Notes under the pieces: model-generated
What the model saw: the letters and a program-made list of their open reading frames with translations, nothing else
Told to the model about the DNA's origin: nothing
Databases searched by the model: none
Part shown: positions 45,401 to 56,897 of the stretch, one piece after another
How the letters are laid out: each line of letters opens with the position of its first letter
Numbering within the stretch: the stretch's first letter is position 1
Program-made: the position numbers and the translations under genes
Source: Smallanthus sonchifolius
Lineage: Eukaryota > Streptophyta > Magnoliopsida > Asterales > Asteraceae
DNA: 64,000 nt
Direction of reading: 5' to 3'
Assembly (NCBI GenBank): GCA_023525975.1
Contig: CM042025.1
Coordinates: 3,735,001-3,799,000 of the forward strand

Positions 45401-45588
45401 GTCACGCGTCTGTATATTATTTGGGCCCGAAAGATGGTGGGCCCACACCGTTACGCAGACAAGACTGCAGCCATTGGTGCTTACCTGGCGTCCCAGATTC
45501 TTGGAACGAGCTTCTGTATGCAGTCTTTCTTAAACGCGAATATTCCCTTGCTGGGAATTCAACAGCCGCGAGCCCACCACCAATTTAA
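41999..45588 (+). CDS. TRICHOME BIREFRINGENCE-LIKE polysaccharide O-acetyltransferase, TBL10/11-like, 4 exons, 441 aa
   Basis: Exons 41999-42390, 43096-43485, 44156-44314 and 45204-45588 join in frame. A short cytosolic tail and one signal-anchor helix (~19-34, CLCVSFCFVLCLFLL) place the enzyme in the Golgi membrane. The PMR5N/TBL region follows (KCDIFDGNWVWDESYPLYES to KWRWQPKDCNLPRF). The DUF231 domain carries GDS at residues 150-152 (FVGDSIGRNQWESL) and the DxxH motif at 401-404 (QDCSHWCLPGVPDSWNELLY), the two motifs that define TBL acyltransferases. Family members acetylate xylan, mannan, xyloglucan or pectin; my TBL10/11 placement is from memory. The start at 41999 was chosen because MTQLEFLKILKRLKP is followed at once by the anchor. 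All three introns exist, and those after exons 2 and 3 carry several repeats. Confidence 0.85.
43550..45165. repeat. Series of GGTGGCAA-family MITE copies in TBL introns
   Basis: Segments such as GGGTTGACCCGC, AATAATTA.TGTGTCAAATATG, TTTGACCCGTTTGAGATAAAA and AAATGGGTCAAAATTGCCACC recur at ~43560-43850, 43850-44075, 44340-44600, 44690-44890 and 44890-45165. Most copies are truncated. Exon 3 (44156-44314) lies between two of them. Confidence 0.65.
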
Positions 45589-46011
45589 CAAAGTGGTGGC
45601 AGTGCTTCTCTGTAGCAAAAAAATGTAAGGTTTGAGATCTTGGTTAGGTGGGTTTATCGGTGGTGGCAGATGGCGGTCCTAAAGATTGCGGTTGTGGTTG
45701 ACAGCGGCGGTTATTGTGATGGGAATTCGGTGCCAATTGCATTGATGAGAAATTTGCATTTGATTTGTAAAGATTTAGGGGAAATTTTACATGTAGAGTT
45801 GGGTATAGAAAGTATACTATTGATTCATTCATCTTTGAATTGAATAGAAAAGAAATACATACTTTGGTGCTATAATTGGAGAAATTTGTAAATGTAAGGA
45901 CTGGTTTAAAATTTCATGGTTTATTAGTATATATATATATATAATCCTTTTAAAAAGGAACTTTCATTTTTATGTTATATATTTTATTTTACAAAGATAT
46001 CATACAAATTG

Positions 46012-46083
46012 AGGTTGGTGTGATGGTTAGAGCACTGAGCCTTTTTCCAACTGATCCAGGTTCAAATCTTAACTCCAACCTTG
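46012..46083 (+). mobile_element. tRNA-like sequence (SINE head or tRNA relic)
   Basis: GGTTGG at the 5' side can pair with CCAACC at the 3' side. An A-box-like TGTGATGGTTAGAGCAC and a B-box GGTTCAAATCT lie between. The anticodon arm is not convincing, so I do not call a functional tRNA. Confidence 0.45.
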
Positions 46084-46584
46084 TTTTTGCTTTTTTCAAC
46101 TTTTGTTGTTAATCTTATTATTAAATCAATCTTTTTATTTAAATAAATGAAAACAAAGGTTTTAGATCATTGATTAAGTTAGCCCAGTCGTAAATTTCAC
46201 TTGCCGCTTATTTTAAGGTCGGAAGTTCTACCCAGGTTATCAACATTTTTATCAATATTTTTTTAACTTTTTTTTCTTTGTTCTTTTCTATTTTTTTTTC
46301 TTTTGATTATTCTTTTTTTTATTATTAGGCGCAATGTGAGAGACATAATACATTTTTTTTATCTGTGGTTCGATCTCCAAAACCGATCCACCTCAAATTC
46401 GTACGTTAGTGTCAACGCGAAAACATTTTTTTCTTTGGTTTTTTTTCTTTTGTTTTCTTACGTTTTTTTTAGGATTAAACAAGTAGCCATGACCTCATGT
46501 TTTTTTTATGTACCTAACTAAATTTCTTTTTTAACTGCCTCAACCGTTTAACATCCGCTTCACGCCGCGTGACACGTGATTCGA

Positions 46585-46635
46585 GTTAGAGTATGTTTCG
46601 AAGCCGCCGCAACGCCCGGCGGATAAAACTACTAG
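46585..46635 (+). mobile_element. Helitron 3' terminus, second family
   Basis: CCGCCGCAACGCCCGGCGG can form a GC stem, then ATAAAACTACTAG ends the element, followed by T. It matches the minus-strand end at 32471. The 5' end was not found. Confidence 0.45.
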
Positions 46636-48780
46636 TTACTATAAAGATACAACTTACATTGAACACAATACAAGTTAGCATGGGCAAATATAGAGGTGTT
46701 GGATTCAATACAAAACTAATTTTAAGTAAAGAATCATAACAGTATAATATGTGTTATAGTTAAAGCAATAATGTGGTTCTGGCAGTTCTATATTTACAAT
46801 TGGTTATGTATTTACTTAGGACTACGTAAAACGCAGCTTGTGCGCCAGTGGCCTTCAAATGGGTATGTTAAATGTAGAAAACTAGTGGAAGCTGGATTCA
46901 AACATAAAACCTTTATTAGGGGTACTAGCGCGCTTACTACTACATCACCTCCATAAAGGTTTAGTTTTCATGTTATAATATATATTTTTTGTGTTTACAC
47001 GGAAAGATACTTTATAGGGTTGACACGACACTTAAAATTACTATGTGATGAGTTTTAATATATTTCAACTAGGGATAAGATTGTTTTATCAAGTGCATTT
47101 TACACAATAAGACTAAGGGCAAGCATAAATATTTCAATACCTTTCTATTTACTTTGTGATTTAACTGATTTTGAAATCATACTCATCTTCTTGATAGTTT
47201 ATGCACTCCTAACTCTTGGTCAAATGGGTTGAGTTGACCCCAAACAATTTAATCATTTCCCCTTTTGAACTTTATAAATAACAAGTATGTTATGTATGAT
47301 TTCAAAAACTACTTTTTATAACAATAATCAATTTAGGAAGTTTTAGGAAATTGAAAGTACACTTTGGACAACTTTTGGCAGAATCTATTTGATTATTTTG
47401 AGATTAAAATAGGCCTAAAGAGACCAGAATTTTGGGGCAATATCAGGATGGGCCTAGGACTGGTTATTGAAAGGGATTAATTAAGGTCTCTTGGAAAACT
47501 GTTTCAACTGAACACTGGACTCAACACTCAAGTGGAGGTTTAGGAATGCTTTCTACTGTTCTTTCATCATCTTTAAAGATAAAACTAAATTGATCTTAGA
47601 GTGAATATTTGGTCCAATTTGTCATCATAAATCATAATCGCGTTATATCGTTTTAGCTGAGATTAGGCAGCATTTGTGTCTACGCGCCACAGATCTCTAT
47701 GATGTTCAAGACTTCCAGTGCAATGTAAAATGGCAACCAAGCATGCAGAGTTCGATCTCTGTGTCTACAAATATATATAACCACCTTCTTATATACTATT
47801 ATCCGTATTCCATAAAATAATATGTGGACTCGTATATATATTGACATGAGTGCATGCATTGGCAAGATTGGTGGGTCAAGTAACAGGTTTGGGTCAAAAT
47901 AGATATATTTTTGTGCCTGTTGAAACAGGTTGTGCTGACCCATAACCATTTTTTCATCCATTTTTAGACTTGCTATAAATAGTTAACGTGTCAAGTATGG
48001 TTATAAAAACTATATTATTATAACAATAATCTGATTTTTTTAATAAAGCAATTTATAAGATTGTATGGTTTAAAAAGATCCAGGAGACTTACGACTCATT
48101 TCCTTTTTGGTTAAAACTTTTGAATTGACCCATTTGAGATAAAACAAAACCCAGATCAACCCCAGGTGTATATGTTTATCATGTTGAGATGTGGAAACAC
48201 TATTAATTGAGAAAATGAGTGGGCCCAGCTAAAGAACAATTAAGCATCTCTGAAAGAAATCACATATTTTAGATTCAACTTATTTTGGTTCATGTACAAT
48301 CCGGTAAAAATAGAGAATTGTTAAAAAAGAAGGATCAAATGGGTCAAAAGTCACCTGAAGTGTAGTTTTAGTACATAAAACCTCTTAAATCATTTTTCGG
48401 TCTGGCCCAACCTGACCCAACTGAGACCCGACCCCAGCAAGACCAACCATCTTCCGGTCTGATCTTCGGTTTTAGATTTTTGAAGTATTTGGGGTCGGTT
48501 CCTACCGGGCCGGTCCAGTTTCGTCCGGACGCACACCTCTACTTACACCTTAAATAAAAATAACAAGGTGGCCTTTGTAGCATACGCCCCTTTGACTCAA
48601 AAAAATCTTGAAAACTGTAGGAGTTAATGAGGTTTAAAATTAAAAAAAATGAGTACTTGATAATGATAAAAAAAAATTACTAGTATACAACACACCTTAA
48701 AAAACGGGCCGAAAATAAGACCGAGCAAAACATTTTCCAGTTGTGAACTGATTGTATATCTTGATCCATTCAGTTGTACT

Positions 48781-51700
48781 TCAAAACATCATCCCTTCAA
48801 TGCCATTCATCTTCTCCAAATCTTCTTGTGATAGAAGGGTTTTCTTTCCACCACCACCAGTTTTATCATACGGTTGTGCCATTTTCCTCAGAAACTGCAA
48901 GTACCAAACATTGAAGCACGGTGAATTCGACCCATTTATTATGGGTAAAAAAATAGTTAAAATGGAAATGGGTCAAATGGGTTGAAAGTCACTCAAACTT
49001 TGATAGTTTCAGCCCATTTACTTGTGAATAAGTTGATTTAGTTTGTATTTGATCATAAACGGGTCAGATACAAAAAGATGGATAAAAGGGGAACAGGTCA
49101 TATGTTCCTAAACCGTTATATTCAAAATCTTTGGATATTATTGATATAATATTATTGTTATTTAGTCACAATCCACACATGAACTATTTACTATAAATTG
49201 TTTTTGAAAAATGGCCAAAAAAGAGTTAGCGGGTCTGCTTTGACATGTAGAAAAATGACATGTTTCAACCCGTTACTCGACCCACCCATCTTGCCACTAC
49301 TACACAGTAACTTTGAACAGCTTTGGAGTACAAATTTGGAAGATTTACCTCTCTTGCTATATGAACCGCCATATCTGTACTCAAGTTGAGGTGTGCATCA
49401 CGTAGATGAGATAGAATCCATCCAGGCAATTTGGAGCGTTTGTCATGTCTTGTATATCTACATATATAATATAATATAACAACGAACAAGTCTTTTAATG
49501 CATAAAATCTAACAAGAGTGATTGTCTTTATTTAGAGTTGCATTTAAAAGGTCGATAAAATTAAACTTGTTCATATTAATTATGTGGGTTTTTTAGATCT
49601 TAAAAAGGTATATATCCCTAGATGAAGTGATCCACTAGTAAATGCTCAGTGTTTTCCATCAAGAAACTCTAGTTGTAATATATTTAGGGTTGACTGATGT
49701 GAGAAAAAAAATTCTTTTAGCAAAAACGGAGATGGATCAAACAGTTTTAAGTCGTCCAAAGTATAATCAAGTGTTACAACCTCATAATTTTACTCTCTTA
49801 AAACTGGATCAATTATTTCAACAAAACTTTTTGTAAGCATATTTAATATATTAATTCATTTATAAAATTGAGAATTGACGAGTTGTTGGTGAGTCAACCC
49901 AAGTCAACCTATCCCTTGTTAACGTCGCCAAAGCATCTATCCGTTTTTCCAACTATACTTAAAAGTTAAAACCAGAGCTTCATCATTAGCCTTACAATTT
50001 GGAATGAGAAATAATAATCATATATTTGTACAAAATGAAACGACCAAGTATACAAACCTTTTGTCAGCAAATATCATCATTCCGTAATCTGCCTTGGAGC
50101 GGATAACTCGTCCCACACACTGAGCAGCTTGTCTCTGTCAGTGTTATCATCATTAGACAAAAAAATCACAAATGAAAAATCATTACTACCTAACAACTCA
50201 TCAAAACCAGGGTAAAGGCAAAAGTACCAATGCATCAAAGGTCAAAAAGTCGCCTTCTTTTATCTGAAAAGTCTCCCGCAAATACTCTAACCGAGCAAGT
50301 AATATCCTGCAAGCTCAAATAATACATGACTCTGATTGAAGCTTTAGGGGGTGTTTGGGATTTTGCTTACTTTGACAGCTTATCTGCTTATCAGATAACC
50401 ACTACTGAGTTATTTGGATGAAGAAAGGTGCTAAACCCTAAAGTTGATTATCTGATTCTGATAAGCATAAGAATAAATTGTTTAATAAGCAATCCCAAAC
50501 ACCTCGTTATTTTGTATGATATTGCAAAAAACCTAAAGAGTGACACAATGGTTTTACTGTCAAGATAAAGTAGGATATTTTTACAAGATATCAACAGTTT
50601 CACTTTGTTTACTCACCTGCTTAATGTGTACTGGAAAGGAACCCCAAACATGATTACAAGTCTCCCGTAATGTCGGTCAAAGTCTATTCCTTCTGCCACT
50701 TTCCCCCTGTGATAATGCATATATAACTAAAACTTTTGTAGCTCTTAATTTTTTTTGGTAAACTGATCATTCTCAACTGCATATGCTATACAAGCTTGGG
50801 GTGTTCATTGGGTTGAAACGGAACAAGAAGATAGAAAAGAACAGAACCAAAAGCCCGACCTGTTCAGTTTTTGAACTGATTCTAAAGAAACCTAGAACTG
50901 AGAGCTAATTAGCTAAACCGATGATGGGTTTAAAAACTCTAGAACTGAGAGCTAAACCGATGATGAGTTTTAAAACTCTAGAACTGAGAATCAAATCAAA
51001 TTGGTTTTCCGGTTCTGTCCCTCCAGACCTGTTTTTACACACTCCTAATACAATCGCATATACCGACATATAGTATTAAAGAGAAAAAAAGGAGGGGGGG
51101 GGGGTTAATATATGTTTTCTACCAAAAAAAATCTATTAGACTATTACTAATATATAACAGCAGCGACATCAAGCAGACATATTCCAATGAGAATAACTAA
51201 GTTACAAGGTTACCTGGCAACAGAGAAAAACACAGCACCTCTACCACAATCACAAGCTTTACGATAGTTGTCTAGTGCTAGTGTTGTTTCAACAACATCT
51301 TGGGTCTCAATAAAGACTAATTTTCGTTGCATTATATCCTGGAGCATAAGTTCGAGTCAGTAAGGTCAATTAAAACAAATTAAAAACCCATTCTTCATGT
51401 TAATATCATCATAAAAAGAACAAAATGGGTGAGTCGAGCGGGTTGGGTAACAGGTCTAAATGGGTAACTTTTTTAACAAGTCGGGTCAGGAAGCCAGGTT
51501 GGGTTAGATTGACCTGAAAGTCTGAAACACTTAATTTTTCTGAAGTTTTTTTTATAATATTTGCATAAACAACTAGTGTGTCAGTATCATTACAATAATA
51601 ACTTAATTTCAATAATATTTGAGAAAAATGTTCGCGGTCCATTTAACATGTTTCCTTATAGGCTAACTTTTTTCATTCTACCCATTTGACTTGACACAAC

Positions 51701-54700
51701 CCAAATCAACCAAATTATAAGTAAATGGGTCAAAATTGCCACCTCTTACAGATAAAGCACAATATCAACAGACACAGAGTTTTGTAAAAAGTGTTGCTCA
51801 CCTTCAAGATTCCTGTTTCATTCCAACTGTTGACTATTGCATCCATATATGAGTAACTGACAAAAAAACAAACAATCCCATCAGGAACTACTGACACCAT
51901 TTCCAATAAAAGCCTTCCATAATTTCTCTCCACTCCAGGATCACTTCTCAAATCAAACTTTGTGCTAACTGGAAGCTGATCACTGTAATTGAAAAAAGAA
52001 CATTTTATTAGTAAGCACGTGGTTTTTTTTCAGATACAAAGGTGAATTCTCCCTCTGTCCCAAAATTATTGTCTATATTTCTATTTTAGTTTGTTCCAAA
52101 ATAACAGTCCACTTCCGAAAATGGATAGAGATAATTAACTAATTTACCATTCTATCCTTAATTACTCTTACCACTAAATCTCGCAAATTTTCCAAGTTAA
52201 TTAGCATCTTAAATACATTAAGCGTAAAGTTGGCATTCTTCTAACAAAAACTGCATTAAATGTACATATCCTAAATTGTGTGTATTTGTTTGTGGACTAT
52301 TTTGAGATGGTTGTAATATATAAATAACAAATTCGCCAAATCTACAAAAATTTTTGTGAAAAAAATTTGAAAGGAATACAAAATTGTTGATTATTGTACC
52401 TTCCCCGCGTGAGAACCATGGGGCATATGCAATCCCTTGTTAATGACATAGTAAAACTTCGACTAACCACTGGATTAAAATTAAGAAGTCGAGGATAGAG
52501 ATCGATTGGACTTAGGGTTCCAGATGTGATCACAACGGATTGAAATCTGTCAAATACGGGCTTTATTGCAAGAGAAGCATCATGGCAGCTGAGCTGGAAA
52601 TATATTATTAAAAAAAAGAAGATACCTTTACTAACAAAAGAATGCACAAGTAAAAGAACACACATATGGCATAAGCATAACAACCTATTTTCAATTTTAC
52701 AATTTAATCCATCATCATACTCATTAAGTGATTGGGAATTCATATCAGGTTGGAAACTGGAAAGTAGTTATTTGACTTCAAAAGTCAATTTTAGTCTTGA
52801 ACAAAGGAGAGATACAAACCAGATGCTTAAAACAGAGATAACATTATAACTTATAAGGGTTTACTAACAGTGTATATTTTCTCAGCGGATAAATTTGTAC
52901 AAAAAAAAGATGATATAAACCACATATAAGCCTGTATGTGTTCACCAGTTTCAATTTTTAATGTTGTAAATGAAAAAAAAAATACTGGAAAAGGAAGTCA
53001 ATAGAAAATACCTGCAAAACTGGATCAGGAATATGAGGCATTCTCTCATCATAAGGTTCAATTATGATTGAAAAACCTCTGGCGTATGTCCCCACAAGTG
53101 TTGCAAAGTCACATATCGTTTGAATGTGCAAAAATTCATCAGTATCAGTTATTTCTAGAGTTAGCATAAGTGAGTGCAAACGATCATAGCAAAATTTCAG
53201 CATTTTTTGGTCAATTCCAACATGTGAATTCACAGCATTAACAAACGTAAGTGGGCCCTCTTTTTCAACATTCTCAGTTTCCAAACGCCCTTTTAAGTAC
53301 TGCACCAGTCTGCGTAAAACAGACAAAAAATGCTCTGCTCGCCGTATATTTCCAGGTACAGCTTCCTTTAAAATGTCATCAGGTAAAGCAGGATTTGCAA
53401 GCCAGGTGTCACCAACTGCACAAATCAGGAGTTGCATATTGAGATAACAAAGTGCAAATTGCATATTAAGATAACAAAGTGCAAATTGCAAGATGACATA
53501 CTATATGTAATGAACTTTGTTTTCAACCATAAAGCAATAAAGAATATTCAAAATATTTAAGGTAATTTTGTAAGTTAGCCGGTTCTCATAGCATATGCCA
53601 GTATGCCACATCAACATCACGTAGAAAAAAAAGTGAAATTACCAAGGTTACCACAAATTTAGCTGTCGCGTAACCTGGTAAGAGGGTCAAGTTACCTTTA
53701 ATGGAATTTTTGAACGTTTGTTACCTTAAATTGAACATTTAAAAAGTGTGTTAACTTTTTATAGATGAAAAGAAATTTCATTAACTAAAATAAAAATACA
53801 TCTAAAATACGTTGCCTTTTTATGGAATTTGTCCCACAGAAATAACACAAAAAATTAATAATCAGTTGGTGTATAAATATGTATTTACCTGGCAAATTCC
53901 CTCTTTGTGCTAAACCCTCAACAAGGCGGTTATATTCAGCACGCAATCTACCAGCATCAGTGGCCTTAAACCTTCCTACCAAGTTGAAAAAAAGTTAAAA
54001 GTAAACACATATCATACATTCATAACATATATATCTTCTCAAGGTGAATTACGATATCTCATGTGTACTTTCCCTAAAAAAAACTGGAACTTAAAACCAA
54101 GATTTCATAAGTAAATCACATAAATCAAGGAAAATGAAGTTGCATATGAATTTGCTACCTTGTGATAACATTGTTAGCCTATGGTGGTAAAACTGATAAC
54201 ATTTATGTAATCACATAAATCAAGAAAAAGATATGGAAACACACAGTTGTTGAAGCATAACCAGTGTCACGTATACAAAAACACAAAACAACAATGTGAT
54301 CTTTTAATATACAACTAATTCCACTTTTTGCTATGAACATGGTCATTCCACGCGACCCAGTAAGATTTCTGATAATTTAGTAGTTGCACAATAAGAACAT
54401 TAATACTCCAATTGACCGATAAAATGATCATTAGAACATAGTGAAATTAGATCTCACTGATTAATAATCCTAAAATATACCTGTTAATCTCCTGAGCCAT
54501 CTTATTAATATTTCTAGTTGCACCTTCAATTGTCTGCCTCCTTACACTAACACTCAGTGCTTCAATGCACACATTATCAATATTATGAGCCTCATCAAAC
54601 ACCACTACAGATTCTCTCTGCATTTCCTTTGATATAATCCCAGCTACCTTGGGATCAAGTAAATACTGGTAACTATAAACCACCACATTTGCAAACTGCA

Positions 54701-56010
54701 CCATATGTCGTGCTAGAAAGTATGGGCACCACCCTTTTTCCTTACCAAACACCCTTAGATCCTGCCAAAACTTTCAAATCTTTATAAGAAGATGATTAAA
54801 TCAAGCCAATTATGAGTGAAACATGTTCAGAAAATTGCCCAGCATAGTAGAAAAGCAACAGGTAAAGAAAGATCAGCACTTTTTCAAACAAATACGCATA
54901 CCGGATATCAAATTGTGTAATTCCAGTGCATATAGATTAGTTTAAGGTAATGCAATGTTTAGTAATAGAAAATTAGTTATTTCAAGTTCTGTGTGTAATC
55001 ATATGCTGAAGGTAAATATATTACTGTCATTACAATGCATATTCATAGGTTTAAAGTAAGTCAGTGCTTAATCATAGCAAATTTGTAGCTTAGTTATTTC
55101 AATTTCAGTGCATAATCATATGCTGAAGATAATACATTACTGTCATTCCAGTGCATATTCATAGGTTGAAGGTAACTCAGTGCTTAATCATAGCAAATTA
55201 GTAGCTTAGTTTTTCAATTTCAGTGCATATTCATATGTTAAAGGCAATAATCACGTCATTCCAGTGCATATTCATAAGTTGAAGGTAATTGAAGCTTAAT
55301 CATAATAAATTAGTAGCTTAGTTGTTTCAATTTCAGTGCATATTCATATGTTAATGGCAACAATCACGTCATTCCAGTGCATATACATAAGTTGAAGGTA
55401 ATTCTATGCTTAATTATAACAAATGTTGTTTCAATTTCATGTCCTTTTGGCTGTAATCTTATGAATCCCAACAAACCTGCAAAGTATACACTCCAGGAGG
55501 CAAAACAGCATCAGAACCCGCTCTTTCGTAGGCCTCAAAGAACGAACAGGTCGGAATATTAGGGTTCTCTATAGCAAGTGCCCTGATCCAACTAGCAGTA
55601 AGTTTCCGACATCCAGCATCAACCGAATCTCGATTCTCCGCAGAAACCACACCTGGATTTACACACAAATTCTTCCTGGACGAAAGCCCTAGGGCAAGCA
55701 TCCGAGCAGACGGACCGATGTTATCGAGCTGGTACTTGTGGAGAAGTTTGAGCTCCGCTAGGGTTTTTTCCATCTCGTGAACGGTGCGAGTACAGTAAAG
55801 AAGTTTAACAGGATTGGACGGTTTAGAGAGCGTGTAACTGGTGATTAATGAGAGTAGGGCGATGGTTTTTCCGGTGCCGGTAGGCATTTCGAGGAGGCAG
55901 TGGCCTTTCGCATCGAGTGCTCGTTTGAGTTCGATCATGTAGGAGTATTGTTCGGGGTAAATGTGATCGTAGGGGAAGTAGACTGTTACATCTTCGATTT
56001 GGAACTTCAT
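48781..56010 (-). CDS. UVH6: XPD/ERCC2/UVH6 DNA helicase (TFIIH subunit), 12 exons, 756 aa
   Basis: The 5'-3' superfamily 2 helicase of TFIIH, acting in transcription initiation and nucleotide-excision repair. Exons on the minus strand: 56010-55477, 54761-54481, 53971-53889, 53415-53012, 52593-52400, 51982-51802, 51338-51214, 50706-50617, 50306-50228, 50134-50058, 49457-49349 and 48894-48781. All junctions are GT-AG and all phases agree, giving 756 aa (human ~760). Walker A GTGKT has its lysine at residue 48, and DEAH falls at 234-237. The four iron-sulfur cysteines fall at 116, 134, 155 and 190, and motif VI has R666, the same numbering as I remember for human XPD. SDQLPVSTKFDLRSDPG and GRGAVFFSVARGKVAEGIDF are further conserved blocks. 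No break or missing key residue is seen, so I infer a functional gene. Its introns hold many small transposons. Confidence 0.97.
48960..49300. repeat. GGTGGCAA-family MITE relic in XPD intron 11
   Basis: AAATGGGTCAAATGGGTTGAAAG at the left and CCCGTTACTCGACCCACCCA followed by TCTTGCCACTAC at the right match the ends of the intron MITE family in reverse orientation. Confidence 0.5.
50350..50503. mobile_element. MITE with GGTGTTTGGGATT ends in XPD intron 9-8 interval
   Basis: GGTGTTTGGGATTTTGCTTA and, inverted, GGTGTTTGGGATTGCTTA bound a 154-bp AT-rich element between exons 9 and 8 (numbered along the minus-strand gene). This is a common plant hAT-like MITE type. The TSD is unclear. Confidence 0.7.
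51420..51749. mobile_element. GGTGGCAA-family MITE, fairly complete, between XPD exons 6 and 7
   Basis: It starts AAAATGGGTGAGTCGAGCGG and ends AAATGGGTCAAAATTGCCAC, then CTCTTA, about 330 bp. This is one of the longest copies and a good reference for the family. Confidence 0.6.
52049..52313. mobile_element. Stowaway/mariner-like MITE between XPD exons 5 and 6
   Basis: The left end CTCCCTCTGTCCCAAAATTA is the standard plant mariner-type terminus. The right end (GGACTATTTTGAGATGGTTG) is its decayed complement. The interior has no frame. Confidence 0.6.
54955..55437. repeat. ~118-bp tandem repeat (about 4 copies) in XPD intron 1
   Basis: TTTCAATTTCAGTGCATA..TCATATG recurs with a period of about 115-120 bp (near 54978, 55097, 55213 and 55335), together with CATTCCAGTGCATATTCATA and GAAGGTAA..GCTTAATCATA. 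Copies are ~85-90% alike by eye. The array fills two thirds of the 715-bp intron. Confidence 0.85.
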
Positions 56011-56741
56011 TTGGTATCTGAATTCAAGCTATTGTTCTGCGATTCGATTCTACTGTGTGTGTTCAGGAGAGAAAAATGGAAATCGCCGGAACATTGGCGA
56101 CGGACCGGAAATTTTTTATGGCGACGGGGGTAATTGGAGAAAGGGAGTAGGGAAGTAGGGAGTAGGAAGGGTTTTATTAAAAAATTTGTATAATTGGTAA
56201 GCCCAACCGGTTGCTCTCACTTTGGGCCTGTTTGGTTACAGAATTAAATCTTTAGACATTATGCTCTCACTTTGTATAATTGGTAAGCCCAACCGGTTGC
56301 CTTCCGTACCACTCGTATAGAAATAGGGTAAATCTGCGCCACGTCGCATCAGTCATTCTGGTTTCTCGGTACGACTCGTATATCCGTATACGAGCTATAT
56401 ATACGAGTCGTATAACCCTATACGACCCGTATAAAAAAAGAATTTATTAAAAAATTTGTAGAAATTCGTTTTACGCGATATAAGTTCCTCGATATACGTG
56501 ACAATTATATGACGCGACCTAAGATTCCTCGATATACGTGCGAATTATGTTAACACGATGTAATATTCCTTGAAATACGTGCGCATTATTTGACGTGACC
56601 TATGATTCCTCGATATGTGTACGAATTAATTTACACGACGTAAAATTATGTAAAAAACTACTATATGAATCGTTATATGTTTATTCATTACTTCAATTCA
56701 ATGTAAAAAACTACTCAATTTATTAAAAAAAGAAGCTAGCG
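56011..56741. repeat. XPD upstream region with direct and periodic repeats
   Basis: The first ~140 bp are the XPD leader and promoter. TTTGTATAATTGGTAAGCCC..GGTTGC occurs twice (56185 and 56271). ATACGACTCGTAT-type motifs cluster at 56310-56430. From 56480 to 56650 a ~53-bp unit (TTCCTCGATATACGTG..ATTAT..GACGCGACC) repeats about four times with divergence. Confidence 0.6.
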
Positions 56742-56897
56742 ATGTCGTTCTGGGATAGCAACTATATATTCAATGGTGAATCTTCTTACACAATGGGTGG
56801 TGAATATTCTTACAATATGGGCGATGAAACTCTTAACAACGAGATGCTGGTTGAATTTCCTAAGAAGATGGGACTGTATGAAACCGATAAGGCATAA
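56742..56897 (+). CDS. Small ORF, 51 aa, unknown, uncertain
   Basis: An ATG after the periodic repeats opens a 51-codon frame with a repetitive Tyr/Gly/Asn composition (NGESSYTMGGEYSYNMGDE). I recognise no family. It may be the start of a transposon protein or a short relic; coding status is unproven. Confidence 0.25.
   Translation: MSFWDSNYIFNGESSYTMGGEYSYNMGDETLNNEMLVEFPKKMGLYETDKA

Larger units (their letters stand above)
45589..48780. other. 3.2-kb gene-free interval between TBL and XPD
   Basis: It begins with the TBL 3'UTR (to ~45890). It then holds a tRNA-like piece (46012-46083), a second SINE-like head (46165-46240), a Helitron 3' end (46632-46635), a minus-strand SINE-like piece (46880-46950), a GGTGGCAA-family copy (~47870-48180) and a hAT-like end near 48450-48540. 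The short frames here show no domain. Confidence 0.5.

Noticed and set aside
45640..45843. ORF downstream of TBL
   Set aside because: It is in the presumed 3'UTR, has no domain and overlaps an equally long frame on the other strand.
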